Source: CAWBLP01 sp963789495 (lineage in GTDB: Bacteria > Pseudomonadota > Alphaproteobacteria > Acetobacterales > Acetobacteraceae). From it: 64,000 nt of DNA. The notes beneath the pieces were generated by a model. The model saw only the letters and a program-made list of their open reading frames with translations. It did no database searches and was not told where the DNA came from. How positions within the stretch are numbered: the first letter of the stretch is position 1; every line of letters begins with the position of its first letter. The DNA lies in NCBI GenBank assembly GCA_963789495.1, contig CAWBLP010000004.1:186001-250000 (forward strand). The letters are read 5' to 3'. This document shows, in pieces, positions 37,290-46,931 of this stretch. Position numbers and translations under genes: made by a program.

Positions 37290-37350
37290 GGGTGTGGAGT
37301 GACCCTTTCCCCTGCCCTCCCACACGGAAGGGCGAAATTCCGTGTCGGCC

Positions 37351-38100
37351 TCAGCGGCCCAGATAGACTTCGATCACGCGTGGATCGGCGCTGACATGGT
37401 CGATTGAGCCTTCCGACAGCACCGAGCCTTCATGCAGCACCGTTACCTTCACATCCAGCGCACGCACGAAGGCCATATCGTGTTCCACCACGACCACGCT
37501 TCGGGTCCGGTTGATCTCACGCAGCAGGTCCGCCGTCTGCTCGGTTTCGGAATCGGTCATGCCGGCCACCGGTTCATCGACCAGAAGAAGCTGCGGCTCC
37601 TGCGCCAGCAGCATGCCGATTTCCAGCCACTGCTTCTGCCCGTGCGACAGGTCGGCCGCGCGCCGGTTGGCCTGCGCCTCCAGCCGGATGGTGGCCAGAA
37701 TCTCCTCAATCCGGGTCCGTTCCGACGCTGTTTCCCGGGCGAACAGGGTAAAGCGCGGACGGCGGTCCTCGGCCAGCGACAGCAGCAGATTGTCCCAGAC
37801 GGTGTGCGGCTCGAACACGGTCGGCTTCTGAAACTTGCGGCCAATGCCCAGTTCGGCGATCGCCGGCTCGTCCAGCCTGGTCAGGTCGGTGTCCGAGCCG
37901 AACACCACCTTGCCTTCATCCGGGCGGGTCTTGCCGGTAATCACGTCCATCATCGTGGTCTTGCCGGCGCCGTTTGGGCCGATCACCGCCCGCATCTCAC
38001 CCGGCTCCAGCACCAGTGACAGCGCATTCAGTGCGCGAAACCCGTCGAAGCTGACAGTCACGCCGTCCAGATACAGCAGGGAGCCGCTGGTTTCGATCAT
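37351..38100 (-). CDS. urtD: Urea ABC transporter ATP-binding protein UrtD
   Basis: This 249-residue LivG-like ATPase has Walker A IGPNGAGKTTMMDVITGKT (about 40-58), the RKFQKPTVFEPHTVWDNLLL segment, signature LSHGQKQWLEIGMLLAQ and Walker B LLLVDEPVAGMTDSE; the LSHGQ and MTDSE forms are characteristic of UrtD. Its start overlaps the urtC stop (ATGA). Intact. Confidence 0.95.
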   Translation of the reverse strand: MIETSGSLLYLDGVTVSFDGFRALNALSLVLEPGEMRAVIGPNGAGKTTMMDVITGKTRPDEGKVVFGSDTDLTRLDEPAIAELGIGRKFQKPTVFEPHTVWDNLLLSLAEDRRPRFTLFARETASERTRIEEILATIRLEAQANRRAADLSHGQKQWLEIGMLLAQEPQLLLVDEPVAGMTDSETEQTADLLREINRTRSVVVVEHDMAFVRALDVKVTVLHEGSVLSEGSIDHVSADPRVIEVYLGR

Positions 38101-39221
38101 CCCGTCACCTCGCGTGCCTCGCCGACGGGCGGTTCAGGTTCCGGCTCAGGCGGCACCATCCGTGCCCGCGGTGCGAATACGCCCATCAGGCCGCGCGGCA
38201 GCAGCAGCGTGACGAAGATGAACAGACCGCCTAGCGCGAACAGCCAGGCCTCCGGCAACGCGCCGGTGAACCAGGTCTTGCCGAAATTCACCAGCACCGC
38301 ACCCAGGATGGCGCCGACCAGCGTGCCGCGTCCGCCGACAGCGACCCAGATCACCGCCTCGATCGAGTTGGCGGGCGAGAATTCACTGGGATTGATGATG
38401 CCCACCTGCGGCACATAGAGCGCACCGCCGATGCCGGCCATGATCGCGGACAGCACGAACACCACCAGCTTGTAGGATTCCGGGCGGTAGCCCAGGAAGC
38501 GGGTGCGGGATTCGGTGTCGCGCACCGCGATCAGCACCTTGCCGAAGCGGGATGTCACCACGAAACGCGCCAGCAAGAACTGCGCGCACAGCAACAGCGC
38601 GGTGACCACCAGCAGGCCGCAGCGCGTGCTTTCCGCCTGCACGTTGAAGCCCAGGATGTCCTTGAAGTCGGTCATCCCGTTATTGCCGCCGAAGCCCATG
38701 TCGTTGCGGAAGAACGCCAGCAACAACGCGTAGGTCAGTGCCTGGGTGATGATCGACAGGTAGACGCCGGTGACCCGTGCGCGGAACGCCAGCCAGCCGA
38801 ATACCAGCGCCAGCACTCCGGGCACCAGCACCACCATCAACGCCGCGAAGCCGAACCAATTGAAACCGTACCAGTACCACGGCAGATCGTGCCAGCCCAG
38901 GAACACCATGAAGTCGGGCAGGACAGGGTTGCCGTAGACGCCGCGGGTGCCGATCTGCCGCATCAGGTACATGCCCATCGCGTAGCCGCCCAGGGCGAAG
39001 AATGCGGCGTGGCCCAACGACAGGATGCCGGCAAAGCCCCAGACCAGATCGACCGCCAGCGCGAGCATGGCGAAGCAGAGATACTTGCCGACAAGCGCAA
39101 TGGCGTAGGTCGGCACATGCACAGCGGAGGATGGTGCCGTGCCCAGGTTCAAGGCCGCCAGCAGGACGGCCAGGCCGAGCACCAGGATCAGGGTGAGCCA
39201 TGCGGTACGATCGAGCTTCAT
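38097..39221 (-). CDS. urtC: Urea ABC transporter permease UrtC
   Basis: This 374-residue LivM-like permease has about ten transmembrane helices. FAGILSLGHAAFFALGGYAMGMYLMRQIG (about 63-91), the UrtC insertion PDFMVFLGWHDLPWYW (near 103) and FRNDMGFGGNNGMTDFKDILGF are hallmarks. The start at 39221 (MKLDRTAWLTL) is five residues inside the open frame. Intact, unlike urtA and urtB on the same side of the cluster. Confidence 0.95.
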   Translation of the reverse strand: MKLDRTAWLTLILVLGLAVLLAALNLGTAPSSAVHVPTYAIALVGKYLCFAMLALAVDLVWGFAGILSLGHAAFFALGGYAMGMYLMRQIGTRGVYGNPVLPDFMVFLGWHDLPWYWYGFNWFGFAALMVVLVPGVLALVFGWLAFRARVTGVYLSIITQALTYALLLAFFRNDMGFGGNNGMTDFKDILGFNVQAESTRCGLLVVTALLLCAQFLLARFVVTSRFGKVLIAVRDTESRTRFLGYRPESYKLVVFVLSAIMAGIGGALYVPQVGIINPSEFSPANSIEAVIWVAVGGRGTLVGAILGAVLVNFGKTWFTGALPEAWLFALGGLFIFVTLLLPRGLMGVFAPRARMVPPEPEPEPPVGEAREVTG

Positions 39222-39264
39222 GCTGCAGCCCCCCAATCGCCCACCATTCCTCGCTCGCTCCCCA

Positions 39265-40876
39265 TCATGCCTCCACCGCTCGGCCCTTCAGCGGGAACAT
39301 GCCGCGCGGCCGGCGCTGGATGAACAGGATCAGCAGCACCAGCACGACGATCTTGCCCAGCACGGCACCGGCGATCGGCTCCAGGAACTTGTTCACGATG
39401 CCCAGTGTGATGGCGCCCAGCGTGGTGCCCCACAGATTGCCGACGCCGCCGAACACCACGACCATGAAGCTGTCGATGATGTAGCCCTGGCCGAGATTGG
39501 GCGAGACGTTGTCGATCTGGCTCAGAGCCACGCCCGCCATGCCAGCTACGCCGGAGCCCAGCCCGAAGGTCAGCGCGTCGATCCAGGGGGTGCGGATCCC
39601 CATCGCCGCGGCCATGCGCCGGTTCTGCGTCACCGCGCGCATGCGCAGCCCCAGCGAGGTGTAACGCAGCGCCGCCATAAGGGCGGCCAGCACCAGCACG
39701 GCGAAGATGATGATGTACATGCGGTTCCAGGTGACCATCAGACCGCCGAACTGCGTCGCGCCGCTCATCCAGGCCGGCGTGTCGACGTCGCGGTTGCTGG
39801 CGCCGAAGATCGAGCGCACCGCCTGTTGCAGCACCAGCGACAGGCCCCAGGTGGCGAGCAAGCGTCTCCAGCGGGCGGCCGTACAGCCAGCGGATCAGGC
39901 TGCGCTCGATGGCGATGCCGACCAGGCCCGCCACGATGAAGGCCAGCGGGATCGGCAACCAGCAGGTTGGCACCGTAGATCCCTGGCGCGTATCTGCCGC
40001 ATCACCTGCTGCACCACATAGGTCACATAGGCGCCGAGCATGACCATCTCGCCATGCGCCATGTTGATCACGCCCATCACGCCGAAGGTGATCGCCAGGC
40101 CCGCGGCGGCGAGCAGCAGCACTGAGCCGAGGCTGATCCCGTAATAGACGCTCTGGAGAATGCTCCACAGCTGCAGCACGCGATCGATCGAGGTCACGGC
40201 GTGGCCGATCGCAGTGGCCACCGCCGGCGGCTGGCCGACACCGACGCCAGCAGGCTCGCGGACGTCGAGATCGCCGCGCGCCCGCAGCGTTGCGACCGCT
40301 GCCAGCCGGTCTTGTGTGGAGGCATCCGGGGTGAACAGCAATGCGGCGGCGCGCGCCTGCTCCATGCGGTGCTTCACCGCCGGATCGGTCTCCTTCGCCA
40401 GCGCCTTGTCGAGGCTGGGCAGCGCGGCGGCGTCATGCGACTTGAACACCGCTTCCGCCGCCTGCAGCCGGGTTGCGGCATCGGACGAGAACAGGCGCAG
40501 GCTGCCCAGTGCCGCGTTGATCGCGCTGCGCACCGAGTTGTTGAGCCGCACCTGCTTCAAGCCGCTGGCCATGACGTCGGGTGCTGGCTTGCCGCTGCCG
40601 GCCTCGACCAGGCCGTTGTCGGTCTTGATGAACAGCGCGTGGTCGCCACGCACGTAAAGCTTGCCGCCTGCAGGGCGCCAATCACTGTCAGCGGCGCGCG
40701 GATCGCCTGACGCGGCGAGTTGCTCCACCCCGTGGCGGATGTGGTCGTAATTGCCCGAGCCAAGCTGCCGCCAGCGCGGCATCGGCATCCTGCGCGTGCG
40801 CAGCGGCCGGCGCGAACGCCAGCATGACAAGAAGCAGCAGGCCGATCAGCGCGATGCATGGCAGGGATCTCTGCAA
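39265..40876 (-). pseudogene. urtB: Urea ABC transporter permease UrtB, four or five apparent +1 frameshifts
   Basis: UrtB has an N-terminal signal (IALIGLLLLVMLAFAPAAAHA), a HEAT-like periplasmic region (GSGNYDHIRHGVEQLAASGD to AVATLRARGDLDV) and a LivH-type permease (GVMGVINMAHGEMVMLGAY and GIRTPWIDALTFGLGSGVAG). The frame breaks near 40770, 39992, 39955 and 39861; removal of one base (G, A, G and T) restores ALAQLGSGNYD, RQYAPGIYGANLLVA, VAIPLAFIVAGL and LETLLATWGLS. A fifth insertion near 40855 may hide the ATG start; otherwise TTG at 40876 is used. Confidence 0.9.
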
Positions 40877-40950
40877 CCTTGGAAGCGACGGGGGCGACCG
40901 GGGAGGAAACGGCCGCCCCCTCGTGGCTGACGGCCAGGAGCGTCAGGCCG

Positions 40951-42300
40951 TCAGGCCTTCTTACCGGCGGTGCACTTGCCGGTTTTCACGTTGAACGCGC
41001 CGCACTTCAGCGGTGCGCGCCAGTCGCCGATCAGGTCGGCGGTATCCGCGACGTAGGGTGACCATTCCTGCGCCACGACCAGGCCAGGTGTCTGCGACAC
41101 GATGTTGAACTGCCCGTCGCCCTGGATTTCGCCGATCAGCACCGGCTTGGTGATGTGGTGGTTCGGCATCATTGCAGAGTAGCCGCCGGACAGGTTCGGC
41201 ACGGACACGCCGATCAGCGCGTCGATCACCGCGTCAGGATCGGTGGTGGCGGCCTTCTCAACGCCCTTCACCCACATGTTGAAGCCGATGTAGTGCGCTT
41301 CCATCGGGTCGTTGGTGGTGCGCTTCGGCTTCTTGGTGAAGCTTGTGCCACTGGTCGATGAACGCCTTGTTGTCCGGGGTTGTCGACGCTCTCGAAGTAG
41401 TTCCAGGCGGCCAGGTGGCCGACCAGCGGCTTGGTGTCGAGGCCGGCCAGTTCTTCTTCGCCGACGCTGAATGCGACCACCGGGATGTCGGTCGCCTTGA
41501 TGCCCTGGTTGCCGAGCTCCTTGTAGAACGGCACGTTGGCGTCGCCGTTGATGGTGGACACCACGGCGGTCTTCTTGCCGGCGGTGCCGAACTTCTTGAT
41601 CTGTGCCACGATGTTCTGCCAGTCCGAATGGCCGAACGGCGTGTAGTTGATCATGATGTCGTCCGGCGCGACGCCCTTCAGCTTCAGATAGGCTTCCAGG
41701 ATCTGGTTGGTGGTGCGCGGATAGACGTAGTCGGTGCCGGCCAGCACCCAGCGCTTCACGCTGCTCTCAGTTCATCAGGTAATCGACCGCCGGGATCGCC
41801 TGCTGGTTCGGCGCCGCGCCGGTGTAGAACACGTTGCGGCTGCACTCCTGGCCTTGGTACTGCACCGGGTAGAACAGGATGCCGTTCAGCTCCTCGAACA
41901 CCGGCAGCACGGACTTGCGCGACACCGAGGTCCAGCAGCCGAACACGGCGGCGCACTTGTCCACCGACAGCAACTGACGAGCCTTTTCGGCGAACAGCGG
42001 CCAGTTGGAGGCCGGGATCGACGACCACGGCTTCCAGCTTCTTGCCGAGCAGGCCGCCTTTCTTGTTCTGCTCCTCGATCAGCATCAGCATGACGTCTTT
42101 CAGACGTGGTCTCGCTGATCGCCATGGTGCCGGAGAGCGAATGGAGGATGCCGACCTTGATGGTGCCGCCGCTGGGCGCGGCCTGCGCGACGGGCCGGTG
42201 ACGAAGCGGCTTTCACCGCGCCGAGTGGCGCGATGGTGGCCGCGGCAGCGCCAAGCCGTCCAAGGCCGCGGCGCGAGAGCTTGGGTTCGGCAGGTGCCAT
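40951..42300 (-). pseudogene. urtA: Urea ABC transporter substrate-binding protein UrtA, six apparent +1 frameshifts
   Basis: This is the periplasmic urea receptor (LivK/UrtA type). It starts at 42300 with a twin-arginine-like leader (MAPAEPKLSRRGLGRLGAAA). All parts of the mature protein can be read: TIKVGILHSLSGTMAISETT, AAVFGCWTSVSRKSVLPVFE, RWVLAGTDYVYPRTTNQILE, GDANVPFYKELGNQG and NHHITKPVLIGEIQGDGQFN. Six single-base removals, near 42195, 42105, 42014, 41769, 41378 and 41341, join them. One inserted T makes the stop after DYLMN. All six are insertions. Confidence 0.9.
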
Positions 42301-42362
42301 GAGCCTCAATCCTGTTGTCCTGTTTCTTGGTTTCCCCGCCAGGCGGAGCCCGATCACAACTT

Positions 42363-42378
42363 TGCAACCATCGTGCCA
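42363..42378 (-). promoter_or_regulatory. Sigma-54 promoter (-24/-12) upstream of urtA
   Basis: On the minus strand the sequence is TGGCACG, four bases, TTGCA, an exact match to the RpoN consensus TGGCACG-N4-TTGCW with the required GG-N10-GC spacing. Transcription would start near 42352, leaving about 50 bases of leader before the urtA ATG at 42300. RpoN with NtrC drives nitrogen-scavenging genes in many Proteobacteria, which fits a urea operon. The rest of the 354-base gap to 42655 has no gene. Confidence 0.8.
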
Positions 42379-42397
42379 GCCCTCGCGGGCGCGGGAG

Positions 42398-42413
42398 CGG
42401 TCGATTTCGACCG
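42398..42413. promoter_or_regulatory. Palindrome upstream of the sigma-54 promoter
   Basis: CGGTCGATTTCGACCG has perfect 7-base arms around two central bases, about 20 bases upstream of the -24 element. It does not match the usual NtrC site (TGCAC-N5-9-GTGCA), so it is a candidate operator of unknown specificity or a chance palindrome. Confidence 0.35.
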
Positions 42414-42654
42414 TGCAGCGATGAGAATTTGCCGCGATAGGCGGCATTATGGCCTCAATCGCCTAATTTTGCGTCAGATTAACGGAGTCCGGTGCTTTGA
42501 TGGCGCGCTGGCGCCGTGGTAAGGGACGCCGACGCCGATCGATCTCGGCTCGGTATCCCGCCGCACCGGCCCAGTGCCGCAGGGGCCGGGCCCGGGTTGT
42601 CGTACTGGTCGTCACCCCTGGCACCTGCCGGCTGCCCCTGATAGACGCGCGGCC

Positions 42655-44427
42655 ATGGACGCACGCACGCCCACCACCGCCCTGAGCTCTGGCCGGGACT
42701 CCACACGCGCGCTGCTGCTCCGGCTTTGGCGGGAGCATGTCAGCCATCACAAGCCGCGGCTGTTGCTGGTGCTGCTGCTGACCGGGATCATGGCCGGCAC
42801 TACCGCGCTGTACCCGGTGGTGATCGACCACGCGTTCCAGATGTTCACCAATCGCGACCGCCGCATCCTGTATCAGATCCCGGCGCTCGTCGTTGTCGTC
42901 ACCACGGTGAAGGCGGCGGCGCAGTATTTCCAGAATGTGCAGGTGCAGCAGATCGTATTGCTGGTGATCCGGGCGTTGCAGGGCCGCATGTTCGCGCATC
43001 TCACCAATGCCGACCTGGCGCGGCTGGAACGGGAGGCGCCGGCGCAGCTTGCGGCGCGTTTCACCACCGACGCCGCGATCATCCGCGAGGCGCTGACCCG
43101 CACGGTGAACGGCATCGCGGATGCGGTGACGGTGGTCGGACTGGTCGCCTCGATGCTGTATCTGGACTGGCTGCTGTCGCTGATCGCAGCGGCGCTATAT
43201 CCGCTGGCGGCGGTGCCGATCCAGCGCATCGGCAAGCGCGTGCGACGCGCGTCGGGCGGCATGCAGGAACGCATGGGGGAAACCGCCGCGCTGCTGAACG
43301 AAAGCTTCGCCCAGGCCCGCACCGTGCGTGCCTACCGGCTGGAGGAAAGCGAGACACATCGGGCTGAGACCGCCTTCGCCCAGCTGTATCGGGCGTTGCT
43401 GCGGATGAGCAAGAGCCGGTCGCGCATCGATCCGGTGCTGGAAGTGTTGGGCGGCGCGGCGGTGGCGGCGGTGATTGGCTTCTCCGGCTGGCGGGCAGCG
43501 GTCGGCACCCACACGATCGGCAATTTCACCGGTTTCGTCGCCGCACTGCTGATCGCGTCACGCCCGCTGCGGGCACTCGGTTCGCTGAACGCGGCCTTGC
43601 AGGAGGGGCTGGCCGGGCTGGTGCGGGTGTTTGCGGTCGTCGATGAGCCGCCAGGCATCGCCGAGACGCCGAACGCCTCAATGCTGCCGGCCGGTCCGGG
43701 GGCGCTCGCGTTCGATGCGGTGCGATTCTCCTACCCGGACGGACGGGTGGCCCTCGCGGGGCTGAGCTTCGAAGCGAAACCGGGTCAGACTGTTGCGCTG
43801 GTCGGCCCGTCCGGGGCCGGCAAATCCACCGCGCTCGCGCTGATCCCGCGACTGCACGACGTCACCGGCGGGGTGGTGCGGATCGACGGCGCGGATGTCC
43901 GGCGGGTCACGCTGGCCAGCCTGCGGGATGCCATCGCCTATGTCGGACAGGACGCGCTGCTGTTCGACGACAGCGTGGCGGCGAATATTCGCATGGGGCG
44001 GCCGCACGCATCGGACGCAGAGGTGGAGGCGGCGGCCCGCGCGGCGGCGGCGGCCGAGTTCATTGCTCGGCTGCCGCTGGGATATGAAACGCGGGTCGGA
44101 CCCGGAGGGCAGCGCCTGTCCGGCGGCCAGCGTCAGCGCGTATCGCTGGCGCGCGCCCTGTTGCGCAATCCCCGCATCCTGCTGCTGGACGAGGCAACCA
44201 GCGCGCTCGACACCGAAAGCGAGGCCGCGGTGCAGATCGCGCTGGCACATCTGCGTCAGGGGCGCACGACGATCGTGGTGGCGCATCGGCTGTCCACGGT
44301 GCGCGACGCCGACCTGGTAGTGGTGGTAGCCGACGGTCGCGCCATGGAGAGCGGCACCCATACCGCGCTGATGGAGCAGGATGGGCTGTATGCGCGGCTG
44401 GTGCGCAGCCAGGCGCTGGCGCAGTAG
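42655..44427 (+). CDS. ABC exporter, fused permease and ATPase (MsbA/LmrA type)
   Basis: The protein has 590 residues. The N-terminal six-helix transmembrane domain (about 25-320) begins LLVLLLTGIMAGTTALYPVV. The nucleotide-binding domain has Walker A ALVGPSGAGKSTALAL (about 380), the Q-loop AYVGQDALLFDDSV, signature RLSGGQRQRVSLARALL, Walker B ILLLDEATSALD and the VVAHRLSTV switch histidine. MDARTPTTAL at 42655 is the likely start. It works as a homodimer exporting lipids or drugs; the substrate cannot be inferred. It diverges from the urea operon. Confidence 0.93.
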   Translation: MDARTPTTALSSGRDSTRALLLRLWREHVSHHKPRLLLVLLLTGIMAGTTALYPVVIDHAFQMFTNRDRRILYQIPALVVVVTTVKAAAQYFQNVQVQQIVLLVIRALQGRMFAHLTNADLARLEREAPAQLAARFTTDAAIIREALTRTVNGIADAVTVVGLVASMLYLDWLLSLIAAALYPLAAVPIQRIGKRVRRASGGMQERMGETAALLNESFAQARTVRAYRLEESETHRAETAFAQLYRALLRMSKSRSRIDPVLEVLGGAAVAAVIGFSGWRAAVGTHTIGNFTGFVAALLIASRPLRALGSLNAALQEGLAGLVRVFAVVDEPPGIAETPNASMLPAGPGALAFDAVRFSYPDGRVALAGLSFEAKPGQTVALVGPSGAGKSTALALIPRLHDVTGGVVRIDGADVRRVTLASLRDAIAYVGQDALLFDDSVAANIRMGRPHASDAEVEAAARAAAAAEFIARLPLGYETRVGPGGQRLSGGQRQRVSLARALLRNPRILLLDEATSALDTESEAAVQIALAHLRQGRTTIVVAHRLSTVRDADLVVVVADGRAMESGTHTALMEQDGLYARLVRSQALAQ

Positions 44428-44429
44428 CG

Positions 44430-44906
44430 CTATGGTTCGGTGTTGCGGTTGCGCGTCGCGTGCGGCTCCAGCCAGCCCATCCGCGCATCCGGCTCGCTAT
44501 CGGTGGTGGGCAGGTACGGCTTGATGTCCAGCAGCGGCGTGCCGTCCACGCAGTCCAGGTAGCGAAGCTTCAGCCGGTCCGGGCCTTCGAACCCCTCGAA
44601 AGCAACCACCGACAGACCGATCGGATTCGGGCGGCGTGGTGCGCGGGTGGTGAACACACCACGCGGACGGTCATCGAATGGTGGGGTGAACACCAGGTCC
44701 GCCGGTTTCGCCTGATCCATCCAATAGAGCAGGATCAGATGGGAGAACCCGTCCAGACCGCCCAGGCCTTCCAGGTACTCCGGTGCCACGATCGCATGGC
44801 ACACGGGCGCCGGATCGGGCTGGCGGCCGTTGCGCGGGCACTCGGAGATGCTGTGCCAGGGCGTGTGCAGCGTGCCGATCGGGCGCAGGGTGAAGGTTCG
44901 GTCCAT
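44430..44906 (-). CDS. trmO: tRNA (N6-threonylcarbamoyladenosine37-N6)-methyltransferase TrmO
   Basis: This 158-residue protein of the TsaA/TrmO (UPF0066) family methylates t6A37 in tRNA-Thr using S-adenosylmethionine. The conserved segments are LRPIGTLHTPW (7-17), DGFSHLILLYWMD (about 52-64), GVFTTRAPRRPNPIGLSVV (about 83-101) and DCVDGTPLLDIKPYLP (about 117-132). It is somewhat shorter than the E. coli enzyme and has only the N-terminal beta-barrel domain, as is common in Alphaproteobacteria. It converges on the ABC exporter with two bases between stops. Confidence 0.9.
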   Translation of the reverse strand: MDRTFTLRPIGTLHTPWHSISECPRNGRQPDPAPVCHAIVAPEYLEGLGGLDGFSHLILLYWMDQAKPADLVFTPPFDDRPRGVFTTRAPRRPNPIGLSVVAFEGFEGPDRLKLRYLDCVDGTPLLDIKPYLPTTDSEPDARMGWLEPHATRNRNTEP

Positions 44907-45252
44907 GTCTCGTCCTTCCGCGCAATCCGGGTGTCATGCACCCGGTAGAGGCGCCGGTATAGTCGGGTGCCACTCCGGTTGCGCGAAGCGCGGGCGCCGC
45001 CGTCGATATCCGGTCGATGGTGGGCGCAGGTTCGGCATTCCCGGATTGCTGGAGGAGACACGAAAGAAGCCATGGATCCCGGCCTTCGTCGTCATGACGA
45101 GGTTTGGTGCGGCACCACGGGGTCTGGTTAGGCCCGATGGAGTTTGGCTGGGCATGGCGGAGCCTGCTTCGGCCAAGAGTCACCGCCTCGGCCACTTGGT
45201 ATTATACCATCTCCGGGCCAACGCACACGCGGCGGACGATGGGGAAACGGGA
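44907..45252. other. 346-base intergenic region with a REP-like remnant and a short palindrome
   Basis: At 45070-45101 the DNA reads CATGGATCCCGGCCTTCG followed by GTCATGACGA, resembling the dispersed palindromic repeats that flank many alphaproteobacterial genes, here imperfect. TGGTATTATACCA (45197-45209) is a perfect 13-base palindrome 44 bases before the rhodanese start. No gene is supported. Confidence 0.45.
45197..45209. promoter_or_regulatory. Palindrome TGGTATTATACCA upstream of the rhodanese gene
   Basis: This has 6-base arms around one central T. The embedded TATTAT could be a -10 element, so a repressor bound here would block transcription of the gene at 45253. No regulator family is identified. 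Confidence 0.35.
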
Positions 45253-46848
45253 ATGGAAATCAGGCAGATCGACGCGGCCAGGTTGAAGCAGTGGCTGCAT
45301 GACGGGGGGGAAATCGCGCTGTTGGATGCGCGCGAGGAGGTGCCGTTCGACGCAAGCCATCTGCTGATGGCGGCCTGCCTGCCACTGAGCCGGCTGGAGA
45401 TGCTGGTGGATGAGATGGTGCCGCGCCGATCGACGCGCGTTGTGTGGTGCGACGATGGCGAAGGTCTGGCGGAGCGCGCGGCGACGCGCATGGCCGGGTT
45501 GGGCTACACTGACCTGTCGGTGCTGGCTGGCGGCATCGCCGCCTGGGAAGTGGCAGGTTTTCGCCTGTACAGCGGCGTGCATGTGCCCAGCAAGGCGTTC
45601 GCCGAGGTGGTGGAGCATGAGGCCGGCACCCCGTGGATCACCGCGGAGCAGCTCAAAGCGTTGCAGGAATCTAGCGCCGACATCGCGCTGTTCGATAGCC
45701 GCTCCTACGCCGAGTTCCACGACAACAGCATTCCCGGCGCCATCAGCGTGCCCGGCGCGGAGCTGGTCTACCGCTTCGCCGACCTGGTGCCTTCGGCGGA
45801 GACGATGGTGGTGGTGAATTGTGGCGGGCGGACGCGGAGCATCATTGGTGCGCAGTCGCTCATCAATGCCGGCGTGCCGAACCAGGTGGTGTCGCTGCAG
45901 AACGGCACGCAGGCCTGGCACCTGGCCGGCTATCCGGTGCTGCAGGGCGCGACGGCCTCCGCGCCGCCCGTATCGGACATAGGTCGGGACATGGCGCGCG
46001 CTGCGGCCATGCGGGTGGAGCGGCGATTCGGGGTGCGGCGCATCGACCTGGCGACGTTGCAACGCTGGCGTTCAGAGGCCGGCACTCGGACGCTTTACGT
46101 GTTCGATGTGCGCTCACCGGAGGACTACGCGGCGGGTCATGTGCCGGGCATGAAACACATAGCCGGCGGGCAGTTGGTACAGGAGACGGACCGCCATGCT
46201 GCCACCTGGGGCGCGCGCGTGGTGCTGGTGGACGATGACAGCGTGCGCGCCACGATGACCGCGCATTGGATGCTCCAGATGGGCTGGGATGTGGCGGTGC
46301 TGACGCTGGACCTGGCCTCCGTCGCAACCGAGACCGGCGGTTATGTGCCGCATGTGCTCGGGCTGGATGATGCGGTGGTCCCCTCGATCGACCTGGCGGC
46401 GTTGCAATCGCGTCTGGCGGCGGGCGGCGCCATCGTTGTCGACCTGGACTGGAGCCGCAGTTATCTGGCCGGTCACATTCCCGGCGCGTGGTTCGCGATC
46501 CGGGCGCGGCTGGCCGAGGTGTTCGCCGCGCTCCCCCCGACTGAGGCGATTGTGTTCACCTCCGCTGATGGTGTCCTGGCGCGGCTGGCGGCGGTGGAAT
46601 GGGCCGGGCGTGCGCCCGCGCCGGTAATGGCGCTGAGTGGCGGCACGGCGGCATGGACCGCAGCCGGAAACCCGCTGGAGCGCGGCGCCACCCATATGGC
46701 CAGCGCCCGCGACGACATCCGCCTACGGGCCCGCGAACAGCCTGGCACCGTCGAGGATGCGATGCGCGCTTATCTGACCTGGGAGATCGAACTGGTGAAC
46801 CAGATGGCGACAGACGACGACCAGCGGTTCAAGGTGAAGGCCGATTGA
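45253..46848 (+). CDS. Four-domain rhodanese-like sulfurtransferase, two domains without active-site cysteine
   Basis: The protein has 531 residues in four rhodanese folds (about 1-105, 120-235, 260-355 and 375-485), followed by a helical tail (residues 490-531). The first two have the catalytic cysteine in the right loop: C66 in VVWCDDGEG and C189 in VVVNCGGRTRS. In the third the loop reads VLVDDDSVRA and in the fourth VFTSADGVLA, so both lack cysteine and are probably structural. No signal peptide, so cytosolic persulfide or thiosulfate handling is likely. The ATG at 45253 follows a G-rich stretch (GGGGAAACGGG). Confidence 0.9.
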   Translation: MEIRQIDAARLKQWLHDGGEIALLDAREEVPFDASHLLMAACLPLSRLEMLVDEMVPRRSTRVVWCDDGEGLAERAATRMAGLGYTDLSVLAGGIAAWEVAGFRLYSGVHVPSKAFAEVVEHEAGTPWITAEQLKALQESSADIALFDSRSYAEFHDNSIPGAISVPGAELVYRFADLVPSAETMVVVNCGGRTRSIIGAQSLINAGVPNQVVSLQNGTQAWHLAGYPVLQGATASAPPVSDIGRDMARAAAMRVERRFGVRRIDLATLQRWRSEAGTRTLYVFDVRSPEDYAAGHVPGMKHIAGGQLVQETDRHAATWGARVVLVDDDSVRATMTAHWMLQMGWDVAVLTLDLASVATETGGYVPHVLGLDDAVVPSIDLAALQSRLAAGGAIVVDLDWSRSYLAGHIPGAWFAIRARLAEVFAALPPTEAIVFTSADGVLARLAAVEWAGRAPAPVMALSGGTAAWTAAGNPLERGATHMASARDDIRLRAREQPGTVEDAMRAYLTWEIELVNQMATDDDQRFKVKAD

Positions 46849-46931
46849 TGGGTGGAAGTGAAATTCCACGGTCTGTTCCACGCATCCACGCCCGGGGTGG
46901 GAGGCAGGAGGCATCGGGCAACGCCGGATGC

